Source: Pseudomonadales bacterium
GTDB lineage: Bacteria > Pseudomonadota > Gammaproteobacteria > Pseudomonadales > Azotimanducaceae
Assembly: GCA_022822135.1 (NCBI GenBank)
Contig: JAJECH010000050.1
Coordinates: 1 to 64,000, forward strand
Reading direction: 5' to 3'
Length of the DNA: 64,000 nucleotides
Position 1 is the first letter of the stretch; each line of letters starts with the position of its first letter. The notes beneath the pieces were generated by a model that was given only the letters and a program-made list of their open reading frames with translations, was not told where the DNA came from and searched no databases. This document shows, one piece after another, positions 38,504-48,279 of the stretch. Both the position numbers and the translations under genes were made by a program.

Positions 38504-39296
38504 GAATTGAGCGTTTAAGTGCGGAGGTAAGTTCGTATAGGTCAGACAACGCCTCTTCGAGCTCCTTTTCTCCGCCGAGAATATCAACGAGTGCACTCCC
38601 GACAACGACGGCGTCAGCTACCTTCGCTATCGCAGCTGCGGCTTCAGGGGTCTTGATACCGAATCCGACCGAGACGGGTAGATCAGTCGTTAGTTTTATT
38701 GAAGCCACCTTGTGCTCGACGTCTTTCACGTCAAGGTGGTCAGCGCCAGTGATACCTTTAATCGAAACGTAATAGAGAAATCCTGAACAGCTCTGCGCAA
38801 GCCCCTCTATCCGCTCGATCGGTGTGGTAGGCGCTACTAAGAGAATGAGGTCAATCCCACGCGGTTTGAGAGCTGCACTCAGTTCACCCGCCTCTTCCGG
38901 AGGAAGATTTACGACGATTAAACCATCTACACCTGATTCATGCGCGAGCTTTGCGAATTGTTCTATGCCGAGTGCGAGAATTGGATTTAAGTAGCCCATG
39001 AGGACAACCGGTGTGTCTTCATTGTGCTGTCGGAACAACGCTACTTGCTCGCACGTCTTCCGCAAAGTAACTCGATTCAAAAGGGCGCGTTCAGACGATC
39101 GTTGAATCGCCGGACCGTCCGCTTCGGGATCCGTGAAAGGGACTCCCAGCTCCAAGACATCAGCGCCAGCATCGGCTAATTGAGTTAGCGCGGGGACAGT
39201 TGCTGACAATGAAGGATCACCGGCTGTAATAAACGTGATTAAGCCTTTCTCGCCGCGCTGGCGCAGACAATCGAAGGTCGACTTAAGACGGCTCAA
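38493..39296 (-). CDS. trpA: Tryptophan synthase alpha subunit
   Basis: A 267-residue TIM-barrel lyase. The catalytic block [19 protein letters not shown] (Glu and Asp) and [11 protein letters not shown] are present. GFGIKTPE is the phosphate-binding part. Partner trpB overlaps by 4 bp. Confidence 0.97.
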   Translation of the reverse strand: MSRLKSTFDCLRQRGEKGLITFITAGDPSLSATVPALTQLADAGADVLELGVPFTDPEADGPAIQRSSERALLNRVTLRKTCEQVALFRQHNEDTPVVLMGYLNPILALGIEQFAKLAHESGVDGLIVVNLPPEEAGELSAALKPRGIDLILLVAPTTPIERIEGLAQSCSGFLYYVSIKGITGADHLDVKDVEHKVASIKLTTDLPVSVGFGIKTPEAAAAIAKVADAVVVGSALVDILGGEKELEEALSDLYELTSALKRSIREC

Positions 39297-40507
39297 AGCT
39301 CAACACCATCCATACGAGCAACCGTTTCCAGATCTTTGTCGCCTCGTCCAGAGAGATTTACTACGATCACGTCTTCGACATCACCCGCCGCGGACAGCTT
39401 CGATGCCTGTGCAAGCGCATGCGCCGATTCAAGCGCGGGCACAATACCCTCGCACGCTGAGAGAAGACGGAACGCTTGCAGAGCCTCTTCATCCGTTACA
39501 GTCTCATACGTGACTCGTCCTGTATCCTTAAGGTAGGCATGTTCTGGGCCAACGCCTGGATAGTCCAACCCTGCGGATATCGAATGCGTATCGAGGATCA
39601 GTCCGTCTTCGTCTGCCATAAGGTACGTATTTGCGCCATGCAGCACGCCTGGTGTTCCACCATTGAGCGGAGCCGCATGGCGGCCACTTTGCATGCCTTC
39701 CCCACCGGCTTCAACACCGATCATCTTGACATTAATGTCGTTTAGGAACGGGTAAAACAGTCCCATCGCGTTGGATCCGCCACCTACGCACGCGACCAAT
39801 ACGTCCGGTAGTTGTCCGACTAACTCAAGACACTGCTCACGACACTCTTCGCCAATCACAGACTGGAAATCACGCACCATAGCAGGATACGGATGAGGCC
39901 CGGCAACACTTCCGATGATGTAGTGAGTAGTGTCGATGTTCGTAACCCAATCACGCATCGCTTCGTTCATCGCGTCTTTTAGCGTCTTCGAACCCGAATC
40001 GACGGCTTGGACATGAGCACCGAGCATCTTCATCCGATACACGTTGGGCTTTTGACGTTCAATATCGGTTGAACCCATGTAAACCGTGCATTCAACGCCT
40101 AACCGAGCAGCGACTGTTGCAGTCGCCACACCATGCTGACCAGCACCAGTCTCCGCGATGATCCGCCGTTTACCCATTCGCGAAGCCAGTAACGCCTGTC
40201 CAATCGTGTTGTTGATCTTGTGCGCACCGGTGTGGTTCAAATCTTCACGTTTAAGGAAAATGCGCGCTTTGCCGATACTTGCGGCGAAACGTTTTGCTTC
40301 ATAGAGCGGTGATGGCCGTCCGACGTAACGTGCAAGATCTGTTCTGAATTCCGCTTCAAATGTAGGATCATCTAGAGCGTCCTCATAAACGCGTGTTAGT
40401 TCATCTAACGCGCTCATCAAGGTTTCTGCGACGAACCGACCCCCATATGGACCGAAATGTCCAGAGCTATCAGGGAGTTCGTTATCCCCTTCCCTATGCC
40501 TCAACAT
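39293..40507 (-). CDS. trpB: Tryptophan synthase beta subunit
   Basis: A 404-residue PLP enzyme. The PLP lysine lies in [10 protein letters not shown], the glycine-rich phosphate site in [13 protein letters not shown], and the opening [13 protein letters not shown] is typical. The ATG at 40507 lies inside the end of trpF (14-bp overlap). Confidence 0.98.
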   Translation of the reverse strand: MLRHREGDNELPDSSGHFGPYGGRFVAETLMSALDELTRVYEDALDDPTFEAEFRTDLARYVGRPSPLYEAKRFAASIGKARIFLKREDLNHTGAHKINNTIGQALLASRMGKRRIIAETGAGQHGVATATVAARLGVECTVYMGSTDIERQKPNVYRMKMLGAHVQAVDSGSKTLKDAMNEAMRDWVTNIDTTHYIIGSVAGPHPYPAMVRDFQSVIGEECREQCLELVGQLPDVLVACVGGGSNAMGLFYPFLNDINVKMIGVEAGGEGMQSGRHAAPLNGGTPGVLHGANTYLMADEDGLILDTHSISAGLDYPGVGPEHAYLKDTGRVTYETVTDEEALQAFRLLSACEGIVPALESAHALAQASKLSAAGDVEDVIVVNLSGRGDKDLETVARMDGVEL

Positions 40508-41111
40508 TCCTCACGCCTTGCATAAATCGGACCATTAGTTCACGGTTTTTGGAGTGATCGTCGTTTTCGATTCCCGATGCGACATCGACACCCCAGGGGC
40601 GTGTCTTATGGATTGCGTCTGCAACATTATTCGGGTTCAAGCCGCCCGCAAGGACTACCTTCGCCTGTGCGCTTCTCGGGAATTGGTTCCAATCAAACGT
40701 CGTACCTGAGCCGCCGCCTAGCTCAGACACTGAGTCTAGAAGATAGGCAAACGCATTCGGAAACAGTGCGCACTCCCTTTCAAAATCAAACTTATCTGTG
40801 ACGTGCATGCCTTTGATGTAAGGCCAACCGAAGGAATCACAGAAATCAGCAGGTTCATCCCCACTGAACTGTAGGAAATCTAACGCCAACGAGTCCAATG
40901 TGTCGCGTACCTCAGTCTCGCTTGGATCTTTGAAGACGCCGACGAAGAGCATTTTTGACCCATAGGACGTGACGATCTTCGAAGCCACTTCAGTGTCAAC
41001 GAAGCGAGGGCTCTTAGGCACGAAATTGATGCCGACCAGGTCACAGCCGACGTGGACTGCCGCCTCAACATCAGATGCACTGCGTATTCCGCAGAACTTC
41101 ACTGCCGTCAC
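40494..41111 (-). CDS. trpF: Phosphoribosylanthranilate isomerase
   Basis: A 205-residue TIM-barrel isomerase of tryptophan synthesis. It starts [15 protein letters not shown] with the catalytic Cys, and has LQFSGDE, LLDS with the general acid Asp, and [10 protein letters not shown] near the phosphate site. It overlaps truA by 4 bp. The trpF-trpB-trpA order is typical for gammas without a full trp operon. Confidence 0.96.
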   Translation of the reverse strand: MTAVKFCGIRSASDVEAAVHVGCDLVGINFVPKSPRFVDTEVASKIVTSYGSKMLFVGVFKDPSETEVRDTLDSLALDFLQFSGDEPADFCDSFGWPYIKGMHVTDKFDFERECALFPNAFAYLLDSVSELGGGSGTTFDWNQFPRSAQAKVVLAGGLNPNNVADAIHKTRPWGVDVASGIENDDHSKNRELMVRFMQGVRNVEA

Positions 41112-41959
41112 GGGTCGATCGACCTACGGTAGTAATCACAAGGCAGTGTCACTGCGCGGAAGCGATCCTGTATCTCGCCGAGTACTGCAGGTACTCGGAT
41201 GGAACTATCAATATTGAATTCCGATTCATAACCGACCGCGGCTAGATATAAGCCCGTCGCACGCGCAGTCGGTGGACCTAGATTCCGGTCGCGAGAGTCG
41301 ATCAACGCCATGACATCACTGCGGTTCAATTTGTTAATCCCTACATCATGGAGCACGGCGGCCAAATTTCGAACCATGTGAAGTAGGAACGCGTTCGCCG
41401 CAATATCGATTATCACAAATCCACCGATTCTTATGACGTCCAGATGGTAGACGTGACGAAAAGGCGTTCGAGATGTGCAATCAGCAGCGCGTAGACAACT
41501 GAAATCCTGTTCGCCGAGAAAAAGGTCCACGACCTGTTCCATGCGATCGACATCGAGAAACGAATCGGTCCAACTGACGAAATTACGAAGAAAAACCTGC
41601 ATGTTCGAACGATGACCGTATATGTAGATATATCTTCGCCACAACGCGGAAAATCGCGCACTGAAATCGGCGCTAACCTCCTTCACCCAATTGACGGCGA
41701 TCGTACTGGGCAGCAACGAATTCACACCAACCACCCATGCGCGGTCTGGACGCTCAACCGAGGTCTCGAAACTTACCACCTGCTGCGTCGCGTGAACGCC
41801 ACGGTCCGTGCGACCGGCAGCGACAACGCATATCGGTTCCGCGGCTATCGAGCTCAATGCCTTCTCCAGTTCTGCCTGAACCGTCTGAGCTTCAGCTTGC
41901 CGTTGATAGCCACTATAGCTCGTGCCGTCATACTCGACACCAAGCGCGTAGTACCTCAT
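41108..41959 (-). CDS. truA: tRNA pseudouridine(38-40) synthase TruA
   Basis: A 283-residue enzyme modifying the anticodon arm. The catalytic Asp is in AGRTDRGVHATQQV. EYDGTSYSGYQRQ near the start and HMVRNLAAVL are conserved. It is 28 bp after asd. In Pseudomonas fimV lies between asd and truA; it is absent here. Confidence 0.97.
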   Translation of the reverse strand: MRYYALGVEYDGTSYSGYQRQAEAQTVQAELEKALSSIAAEPICVVAAGRTDRGVHATQQVVSFETSVERPDRAWVVGVNSLLPSTIAVNWVKEVSADFSARFSALWRRYIYIYGHRSNMQVFLRNFVSWTDSFLDVDRMEQVVDLFLGEQDFSCLRAADCTSRTPFRHVYHLDVIRIGGFVIIDIAANAFLLHMVRNLAAVLHDVGINKLNRSDVMALIDSRDRNLGPPTARATGLYLAAVGYESEFNIDSSIRVPAVLGEIQDRFRAVTLPCDYYRRSIDP

Positions 41960-41987
41960 GGTCGATCTGGCTGCACCAGAACAGCGG

Positions 41988-43007
41988 TTAATGAAGGATT
42001 GGAAGCAGCTCTTCCGCGATTTGGATGCTGTTCAACGCCGCGCCCTTTCGTACGTTGTCAGATACAACCCACATATTTAGACCGCGCGGGTGAGAAACAT
42101 CCTTCCTTACACGACCAACAAAGACTGGATCTGTGCCAGCGGCGTGGTCAACGGCAGTTGGATAGCCACCTGGCTTGCGATCGTCGATGAGGACGACGTT
42201 TTCGGCCGTCTTTAGCAGATCACGTGCGAAATCCACGCTGATAGGCTCACGCGTTTCAATGTGTACCGCTTCGGAGTGACCGTAAAACACCGGTATTCGG
42301 ACACAGGTCGGATTCACTTGAATGGAATCATCTTCGAAGATCTTCTTCGTCTCGAGCACCATCTTCCATTCTTCTTTCGTGTAACCGTTGTCTTCGAATT
42401 CAGCAATCTGAGGGATTGCGTTGAATGCGATTTGGACCGGATGCACGGTTGGGTCTGCACCGTTCCCGTTCAGGATGTTGGTCGTCTGCTCGGCTAATTC
42501 ACGAATCGCCGAAGCACCAGCGCCCGACACCGCCTGATAGGTCGCGACATTGATTCGTTCAATACCCACTGCGTCGTAAATCGGCTTCAACGCTACCACC
42601 ATCTGAATTGTCGAACAGTTCGGATTGGCGATGATGCCAGTATCCAGTCCATCCTTGATTCGATGCGGATTTACTTCCGGTACCACCAGTGGAATGTGAG
42701 ACTCTTGACGAAACTGTGACGTGTTGTCCACGACGATAGCACCGGCTTTAGCTGCGCGTGGCGCGTGAACAGCAGAAACTGATCCACCAGCAGAAAAAAA
42801 CGCGATTTGCGTATCCGAGAAGTCAAATTCGTCAAGAACTTGCACGTTTATCGTTCGATCTTCGAAGTCGAACGATTTACCTGTGGAACGTGAACTCGCC
42901 AATAGACTTATCTCACCAACAGGAAATTCGCGTTCGACGAGCATTTCACGCAGGACTTCACCGACGGCACCTGTCGCACCGGCGATTGCTACGTTAACTG
43001 CATTCAT
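41988..43007 (-). CDS. asd: Aspartate-semialdehyde dehydrogenase
   Basis: A 339-residue NADPH-dependent enzyme feeding Lys, Met, Thr and diaminopimelate synthesis. The nucleotide motif GATGAVGEVL, the catalytic Cys in NPNCSTIQM and GHSEAVHIET with the acid/base His are present. It follows leuB with 3 bp between. Confidence 0.97.
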   Translation of the reverse strand: MNAVNVAIAGATGAVGEVLREMLVEREFPVGEISLLASSRSTGKSFDFEDRTINVQVLDEFDFSDTQIAFFSAGGSVSAVHAPRAAKAGAIVVDNTSQFRQESHIPLVVPEVNPHRIKDGLDTGIIANPNCSTIQMVVALKPIYDAVGIERINVATYQAVSGAGASAIRELAEQTTNILNGNGADPTVHPVQIAFNAIPQIAEFEDNGYTKEEWKMVLETKKIFEDDSIQVNPTCVRIPVFYGHSEAVHIETREPISVDFARDLLKTAENVVLIDDRKPGGYPTAVDHAAGTDPVFVGRVRKDVSHPRGLNMWVVSDNVRKGAALNSIQIAEELLPILH

Positions 43008-43010
43008 TGC

Positions 43011-44096
43011 CTAATCTAGCTCCTGCAACACGGCATCCGTCATTGCGTCTGTCCCTACTTGCTGAATCGCGTCATCTGGAGTCGAAGGCATGATGTCACC
43101 TGTTCGATAGCCATTGGATAGCACGGTGTCAACCGCTTGCTCGATTCGATCGGCCGAATCTCCAGCATCAAGTCCGTAACGAAGCATCATGGCAACTGAA
43201 AGGATCGTCGCTAGCGGATTCGCGAGGTTCTTGCCGGCGATATCAGGCGCGGTGCCATGTACCGGTTCATAGATGCCCCGATTGTCGGCGTTCAATGACG
43301 CCGAGGGGAGCATTCCGAGCGATCCAGTCAGCATCGCTGCGACGTCTGAGAGTATGTCGCCGAACATATTCCCAGTGACTATGACATCGAATTGCTTCGG
43401 TTCTCGTACCAACTGCATCGCAGCGTTATCCACTAATAAGTGTGTCAGTTCGACATCCTGATAGTCCGCATGGACTTCGGTGACAACATCTCGCCATAAC
43501 TGAGTGACTTCAAGCACGTTTGCTTTATCGACCGAACAGAGCTTGCGATTTCGCTTACGAGCTAGTTCGAAAGCTGTGCGCGAGATTCGTTGGATTTCCG
43601 TCTCGTCGTAGACATAGGTGTTCACCCCACGACGCACGTTACCTTCGACCTGCACACCTCGAGGTTCCCCGAAGTAAATCCCACCTGTGAGTTCACGGAC
43701 GATTAATAAATCTAGGTTACTTACAAATTGTGATTGGAGAGTCGAAGCCCCGGCTAACGGTTCAAATAGGATTGCAGGACGCAAGTTTGCGTAAGCATCC
43801 AAGCCAGAACGTAACCCAAGTAGCCCTTTCTCTGGTTTCTTGTCAACCGGAAGGTCATCCCATTTCGGACCGCCAACGGCACCAAGTAGCACAGCGTCTG
43901 CTTCCTGTGCAGCACGCAATGTCTCTGGTGTTAAGGGGACACCGTGCTTGTCAATGCTGATTCCACCAGCATCGGCTTCATCGATGTGAAGGTCGAGTAA
44001 ACCATCCGTGGCTTTACGCAGAACTTGAACCGCGTGCGGCACGATCTCCGCGCCAATACCGTCCCCAGGCAAGACCACGATTTGCGCTGACTTCAC
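43011..44096 (-). CDS. leuB: 3-isopropylmalate dehydrogenase
   Basis: A 361-residue dehydrogenase of leucine synthesis. [12 protein letters not shown] begins the protein, followed by [32 protein letters not shown] (in two parts) and [16 protein letters not shown] 44096 is taken as start because it overlaps the leuD stop in GTGA and matches family length; a longer frame to 44120 lies within leuD. Confidence 0.96.
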   Translation of the reverse strand: MKSAQIVVLPGDGIGAEIVPHAVQVLRKATDGLLDLHIDEADAGGISIDKHGVPLTPETLRAAQEADAVLLGAVGGPKWDDLPVDKKPEKGLLGLRSGLDAYANLRPAILFEPLAGASTLQSQFVSNLDLLIVRELTGGIYFGEPRGVQVEGNVRRGVNTYVYDETEIQRISRTAFELARKRNRKLCSVDKANVLEVTQLWRDVVTEVHADYQDVELTHLLVDNAAMQLVREPKQFDVIVTGNMFGDILSDVAAMLTGSLGMLPSASLNADNRGIYEPVHGTAPDIAGKNLANPLATILSVAMMLRYGLDAGDSADRIEQAVDTVLSNGYRTGDIMPSTPDDAIQQVGTDAMTDAVLQELD

Positions 44097-44755
44097 GCTC
44101 GATCTCCATCGAACAACCATGGATTCGCTTTCACATGACGAGTTTCAAATGCCTTGATATCATCAGCATGTTCCAGCGTTAATCCAATTTCATCCAAGCC
44201 TTTGAGCATACGATTCTTGCGTACTGGATCGATCTCAAACCGATAGTCGAGATTGTCGCCTCCAGTTACTGCTTGTTCACCGAGATCAACCGATAACTCG
44301 ATCGGCTGACGCTGCGTCGCTCGTGCAAAAAGCTCGTCCACTTCCGCGTGCGTTAGTTGAACCGGCAACAACCCATTGTTGAAGCTGTTGTTGTAGAAGA
44401 TATCGGCAAACGAAGGTGCGATCACGCAACGAAAACCTGCCTGAAGAAGCGCCCAAACAGCATGTTCTCGACTCGAACCGCATGCAAAATTCTCGCGTGC
44501 GAGCAAGATCGATGCATCGGCATATCGTGAGTCGTTCAGCACGAAATCACGAACTGGTTGTCGTTCAGATAGTGGCTTTCCGATGGTTCCCTCGTCCTCA
44601 AAACGCCAAGCATCAAAGAGGTTCTCACCAAATCCAGTCCGTTTGATTGATTTCAAGAACTGCTTCGGGATGATCTGATCAGTATCAACGTTCGCCTTGT
44701 CCAACGGCGCTACGACTCCAGTATGTCGCTCGAACTGAAGCGGGTTTACACTCAT
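44093..44755 (-). CDS. leuD: 3-isopropylmalate dehydratase small subunit
   Basis: A 220-residue swivelling subunit of isopropylmalate isomerase. [17 protein letters not shown] and [14 protein letters not shown] are the standard blocks. It overlaps leuC and leuB by 4 bp each. Confidence 0.97.
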   Translation of the reverse strand: MSVNPLQFERHTGVVAPLDKANVDTDQIIPKQFLKSIKRTGFGENLFDAWRFEDEGTIGKPLSERQPVRDFVLNDSRYADASILLARENFACGSSREHAVWALLQAGFRCVIAPSFADIFYNNSFNNGLLPVQLTHAEVDELFARATQRQPIELSVDLGEQAVTGGDNLDYRFEIDPVRKNRMLKGLDEIGLTLEHADDIKAFETRHVKANPWLFDGDRA

Positions 44756-46161
44756 TGCAGAAACTCCCTTACGTCGGCGATATGACCCGCGATTGCGCTT
44801 GCTGCTGCAGTTGCTGGACTGACGAGGTGCGTCCGACCAAGGTGTCCTTGTCGCCCTTCAAAATTTCTGTTTGACGTCGACGCACAACGTTCCCGAGGCA
44901 TGAGGCGATCGTCGTTCATTGCGAGACACATCGAACAGCCAGGATCGCGCCACTCAAAACCAGCATCGATGAAGACCTGATCCAGACCTTCGTTCTCTGC
45001 TTGTTGTTTAACCAACCCGGAACCAGGTACGACAAGTGCTTCAAGGTTAGTAGAGACTCTTCGACCTTTCGCGACGGATGCCGCCGCACGTAGATCCTCG
45101 ATTCTCGCGTTTGTACATGAGCCAATGAACACTTTGTCGAGTGGTACGTCCTTCAGCGATTCGCCTGGGCGTAAGTCCATGTACTTGAGCGCTCGTTCCG
45201 CAGTTTCGGCGGTCGCCTCGTCTTCAAACGTAGCCGGATCAGGAATCGACTCGTCGACCCCTACCACAAGCTGCGGATTAGTACCCCACGAGACCTGAGG
45301 AGCCAGTGCATTTGCATCAAGCACCACCGTGGAGTCAAATGTTGCATCTTTATCTGACTTGAGATCTTGCCATGCTTCGATCGCCTCTTGCCATCGTGCA
45401 CCACTAGGCGCGAAAGGTCTTCCCTCAACATAACCTAGCGTCGTTTCATCAACCGCGACCAATCCTGCTCGCGCTCCTGCCTCGATCGACATATTGCAGA
45501 CCGTCATGCGACCTTCCATGGTCAAGCTACGGACGGCCTCACCCGTATATTCAATCGTGTGCCCTGTTGCTCCAGCGGTTCCTATCGCACGAATGAGCGC
45601 CAAGATGATGTCCTTCGCATAAACGCCCTGATTGAGAGAACCGGTGATTTCGACACGCATGTTTCGACTTTTTTGCTGGACGAGGCATTGAGTAGCTAAT
45701 ACATGCTCAACTTCTGACGTACCAATCCCATGTGCAAGCGTGCCTAATGCCCCGTGTGTCGAGGTATGAGAGTCACCACACACTACCGTCATTCCGGGTA
45801 AGACTGCGCCTTGTTCCGGACCGATTACATGCACGATGCCTTGTCTGACATCCAGTAGCTCAAATTGCCTGATATCAAATTCTCGGCAGTTGTCGTCGAG
45901 CGTTACAACCTGCTCCTTCGCTATAGGATCCTCGATCCCAGCCATACCGAGACGACGGTTCCGCGTAGGAATGTTGTGGTCAGGCGTTGCTAAATTCGCA
46001 TCTAGTCGCCAAGGATTGCGACCGGCGAGTCTAAGCCCTTCAAACGCTTGAGGCGACGTGACCTCGTGAATCAGGTGACGGTCAATGTAGAGCAGACTGA
46101 GACCATCATCGCGTTGACCAACGACGTGAGCATCCCAGATCTTGTCGTAAAGCGTTGCCAA
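44752..46161 (-). CDS. leuC: 3-isopropylmalate dehydratase large subunit
   Basis: A 469-residue aconitase-family subunit with a [4Fe-4S] cluster. Cluster cysteines lie in [12 protein letters not shown] and GCSMCLAMN, and the [15 protein letters not shown] block is present. It heads the 14-gene leu-asd-trp-folC-purF run. A promoter is seen directly upstream. Confidence 0.98.
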   Translation of the reverse strand: MATLYDKIWDAHVVGQRDDGLSLLYIDRHLIHEVTSPQAFEGLRLAGRNPWRLDANLATPDHNIPTRNRRLGMAGIEDPIAKEQVVTLDDNCREFDIRQFELLDVRQGIVHVIGPEQGAVLPGMTVVCGDSHTSTHGALGTLAHGIGTSEVEHVLATQCLVQQKSRNMRVEITGSLNQGVYAKDIILALIRAIGTAGATGHTIEYTGEAVRSLTMEGRMTVCNMSIEAGARAGLVAVDETTLGYVEGRPFAPSGARWQEAIEAWQDLKSDKDATFDSTVVLDANALAPQVSWGTNPQLVVGVDESIPDPATFEDEATAETAERALKYMDLRPGESLKDVPLDKVFIGSCTNARIEDLRAAASVAKGRRVSTNLEALVVPGSGLVKQQAENEGLDQVFIDAGFEWRDPGCSMCLAMNDDRLMPRERCASTSNRNFEGRQGHLGRTHLVSPATAAASAIAGHIADVREFLQ

Positions 46162-46190
46162 GATGGATCGGTGTGGGTTTGGGGCGCGGG

Positions 46191-46219
46191 ATTATAGAAA
46201 TTCTATGAGCTTCTGTCAC
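46191..46219 (-). promoter_or_regulatory. Sigma-70-like promoter of leuC
   Basis: On the minus strand GTGACA (46219-46214) and TATAAT (46196-46191) are separated by 17 bp, a near-perfect sigma-70 pair. Transcription would start near 46184, leaving a leader of about 23 nt before the leuC ATG, too short for a leader-peptide attenuator. Confidence 0.6.
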
Positions 46220-46530
46220 CCAGACTAACTGTACCGAGATCTTAATTTCCTTTCTAAATCAATAACTTTTCTTCGGAATCAACGAAATGTTCCACACACC
46301 ATCAAAGTTTATTTAGAGCTACGATCCCCCCAACCTGCAATCATGAGACCAGAGTTTATATTCCCGTCGACAGTTTGGCGTATGTCGCAAGCTCCTCAAC
46401 CTAAGATTTCAGAGTAATTACGTACGAACTGAGGCATGTGATAACGTCTCTCAATTAACTGCATATAGACACGCTGAGTGAGCTGTTTAGTGATTGAATA
46501 CGATCTCAAATGTATCTATATCTACTGTTC
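46220..46530. other. AT-rich intergenic stretch before the DUF4143 gene
   Basis: About 310 bp between the leuC promoter and the palindrome, visibly richer in A and T than the flanking genes. No gene, tRNA or repeat was recognised. Confidence 0.4.
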
Positions 46531-46571
46531 TACCATGTTATTTGGAAGTCAGACTTCCATATTACATGGTA
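46531..46571. repeat. 41-bp palindrome, copy 1
   Basis: Two 20-bp arms (46531-46550 and 46552-46571) match at 18 of 20 positions around one central base; each arm reads TACCATG...GGAAGTC or its complement. It ends 10 bp before the DUF4143 ATG, so it could be an operator or an mRNA hairpin covering the start region. A second copy lies at 51635-51675. Confidence 0.85.
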
Positions 46572-46581
46572 AAATTAACGT

Positions 46582-47745
46582 ATGATCGATCGAAGACGAC
46601 ACCAAGACGCGATAATGAACCTCCTAAGTGAGGTCCCCGTTGTGGCCATGCTTGGCGCACGTCAAGTGGGGAAAACTACGCTAGCGCACGAAATAGGAAA
46701 ACAGTTTCAAGGCGAAGTTCACTTTTTCGATCTCGAAGACTCCGAGCATCTCACACAGTTAACAGAACCGTTGTTGAGACTTCGTTCGCTTCGCGGCTTA
46801 ATCGTGCTCGACGAAATACAACGATTACCACTTATTTTCGAAACACTACGTGTGCTTGCCGACCGAGCGGGCAACCCCGCGAGGTTTCTATTACTCGGTA
46901 GCGCATCTCCAGAGCTCTCGCAGCGTTCGTCCGAATCACTGGCCGGGCGCATCACGCTCTATGAACTACCCGGACTCACTCTCAATGAAGTTGGCGCAAA
47001 TCACTTGGACAAACTCTGGCTTCGAGGAAACTTTCCTCGTGCTTTTACAGCCAACTCTGAACGTGCGAGCTGGGACTGGAGACGAGACTTCGTACGAACC
47101 TTTTTTGGACGCGATATAGCTGATTTCGGAACCCGAATCCCGTCAGCAAACCTAGAACGTTTCTATGCAATGCTTGCCCACTATCACGGTCAATCCTGGA
47201 ACAGCGCTGAGTTTGCTCGAGCGTTCGGTGTTTCGAACCACACCGTCGCAAACTACCTGAGCTTCCTAGAGTCGACGTACGTCGTTCGCGTCCTGAAACC
47301 TTGGCATGCAAATATCTCAAAACGTCAGGTGAAAACCCCAAAGATTTACTTTCGGGACTCTGGTATTCTGCATTTCTTCCTTAATACGGGTTCATACGAG
47401 ACACTACTTCAACATCCAAAGATTGGTGCTTCTTGGGAGGGTTTTATTGTTGAGAACATTATTGGAGAAATCGCGCAAGGGTCAGAAAATGCGTTCTATT
47501 GGCGTACTACCAACGGAGCGGAACTGGACCTTGTTATCCGTCTCGTCGGTAGGGGTGATGCATTGCGTGGCTTTGAAATCAAACACACCTTAAGCCCCAA
47601 GATTACCAGTGCAATGAGAATCTCAATGTCAGACCTAGGCCTCGACCGACTAGACGTGATTCATGCGGGTGATACGACATTCGATCTAGATGACAACATC
47701 CGCGCGGTTGCAGCGAATCGGTTACTTGAAGATTTGCACGATTGA
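46582..47745 (+). CDS. AAA_14/DUF4143 ATP-binding protein
   Basis: A 387-residue P-loop ATPase with an N-terminal AAA_14 domain and a C-terminal DUF4143 domain. Walker A is GARQVGKTT (25-33), Walker B LIVLDEIQ (Asp78). A helix-turn-helix-like stretch (about 208-245, AEFARAFGVSNHTVANYLSFL in parts) and a nuclease-like C-terminal region with GAELDLVI and GFEIKHT (a PD-D/ExK-like pattern) follow. Such proteins are common accessory genes in bacteria and archaea; their role is not established. It starts just downstream of the palindrome and has no partner gene. Confidence 0.9.
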   Translation: MIDRRRHQDAIMNLLSEVPVVAMLGARQVGKTTLAHEIGKQFQGEVHFFDLEDSEHLTQLTEPLLRLRSLRGLIVLDEIQRLPLIFETLRVLADRAGNPARFLLLGSASPELSQRSSESLAGRITLYELPGLTLNEVGANHLDKLWLRGNFPRAFTANSERASWDWRRDFVRTFFGRDIADFGTRIPSANLERFYAMLAHYHGQSWNSAEFARAFGVSNHTVANYLSFLESTYVVRVLKPWHANISKRQVKTPKIYFRDSGILHFFLNTGSYETLLQHPKIGASWEGFIVENIIGEIAQGSENAFYWRTTNGAELDLVIRLVGRGDALRGFEIKHTLSPKITSAMRISMSDLGLDRLDVIHAGDTTFDLDDNIRAVAANRLLEDLHD

Positions 47746-47894
47746 TTACAACTGCCTTAATCTAATTTAGACGAACCTACCAATCCCTTTCTCTAACTAA
47801 AAAGTCCCGGTGACCGCAACCCTTACTGATGGAAGGGGAGCAGTCACGTCGCAAGGAAGTTCATACGTTACGAAATTCTGTACGAGTCACTCGA

Positions 47895-48095
47895 TTGGTC
47901 CAGTTGACGACAGTACTCTTTTAAAGTACACACTTAACCGGTCCCATGCGTCTTTAGGCTGTTCACGGTTAGTTTCTTGGTCGCGTTCAAAGTAAAGCCA
48001 AAACCCGTGTTGGTAAGGTTCGTAGATGCGTACGTCATACGGAATATCGGCTTCATTCAAGGAATGTACAAGCGAGGTCTGGACGGCAACGCCAG
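47895..48095 (-). pseudogene. Remnant of a dienelactone hydrolase gene (C-terminal part)
   Basis: Translated on the minus strand, this stretch reads GVAVQTSLVHSLNEADIPYDV and on through QHGFWLYFERDQETNRE to DAWDRLSVYFKR, matching residues about 203-263 of the intact hydrolase at 51812-52630. It keeps the catalytic His context but has a stop directly upstream (about 48095) and no N-terminal part with the nucleophile. It is therefore a decayed fragment or partial duplication. Confidence 0.8.
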
Positions 48096-48279
48096 TTCAG
48101 AAATGGCATTTGAATACGCCAGGGGCGCGCGGAGGCGATCAGAACTCGCATGGCGACTCGTACCGGACCATGCATAACACCGTCTAAACACAATACGAAA
48201 TCGTGCATTGCGCTAAGTGTAGCCAATGCGAGTAAATTCATGACAAAATTGCACAAACTCAGTCACTGATTTCGGACCG
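48096..48279. other. Intergenic region before the diheme cytochrome gene
   Basis: No gene is supported. Together with 47746-47894 it is the non-coding surround of the hydrolase remnant. No strong promoter was identified for the downstream gene. Confidence 0.35.

Noticed and set aside
46531-46571. Palindrome as a simple intrinsic terminator for upstream genes
   Set aside because: No plus-strand gene precedes it, there is no T-run after it on either strand, and a second conserved copy exists.
47977-48177. Plus-strand 66-residue frame
   Set aside because: It is antisense to the hydrolase remnant and has no signal of its own.
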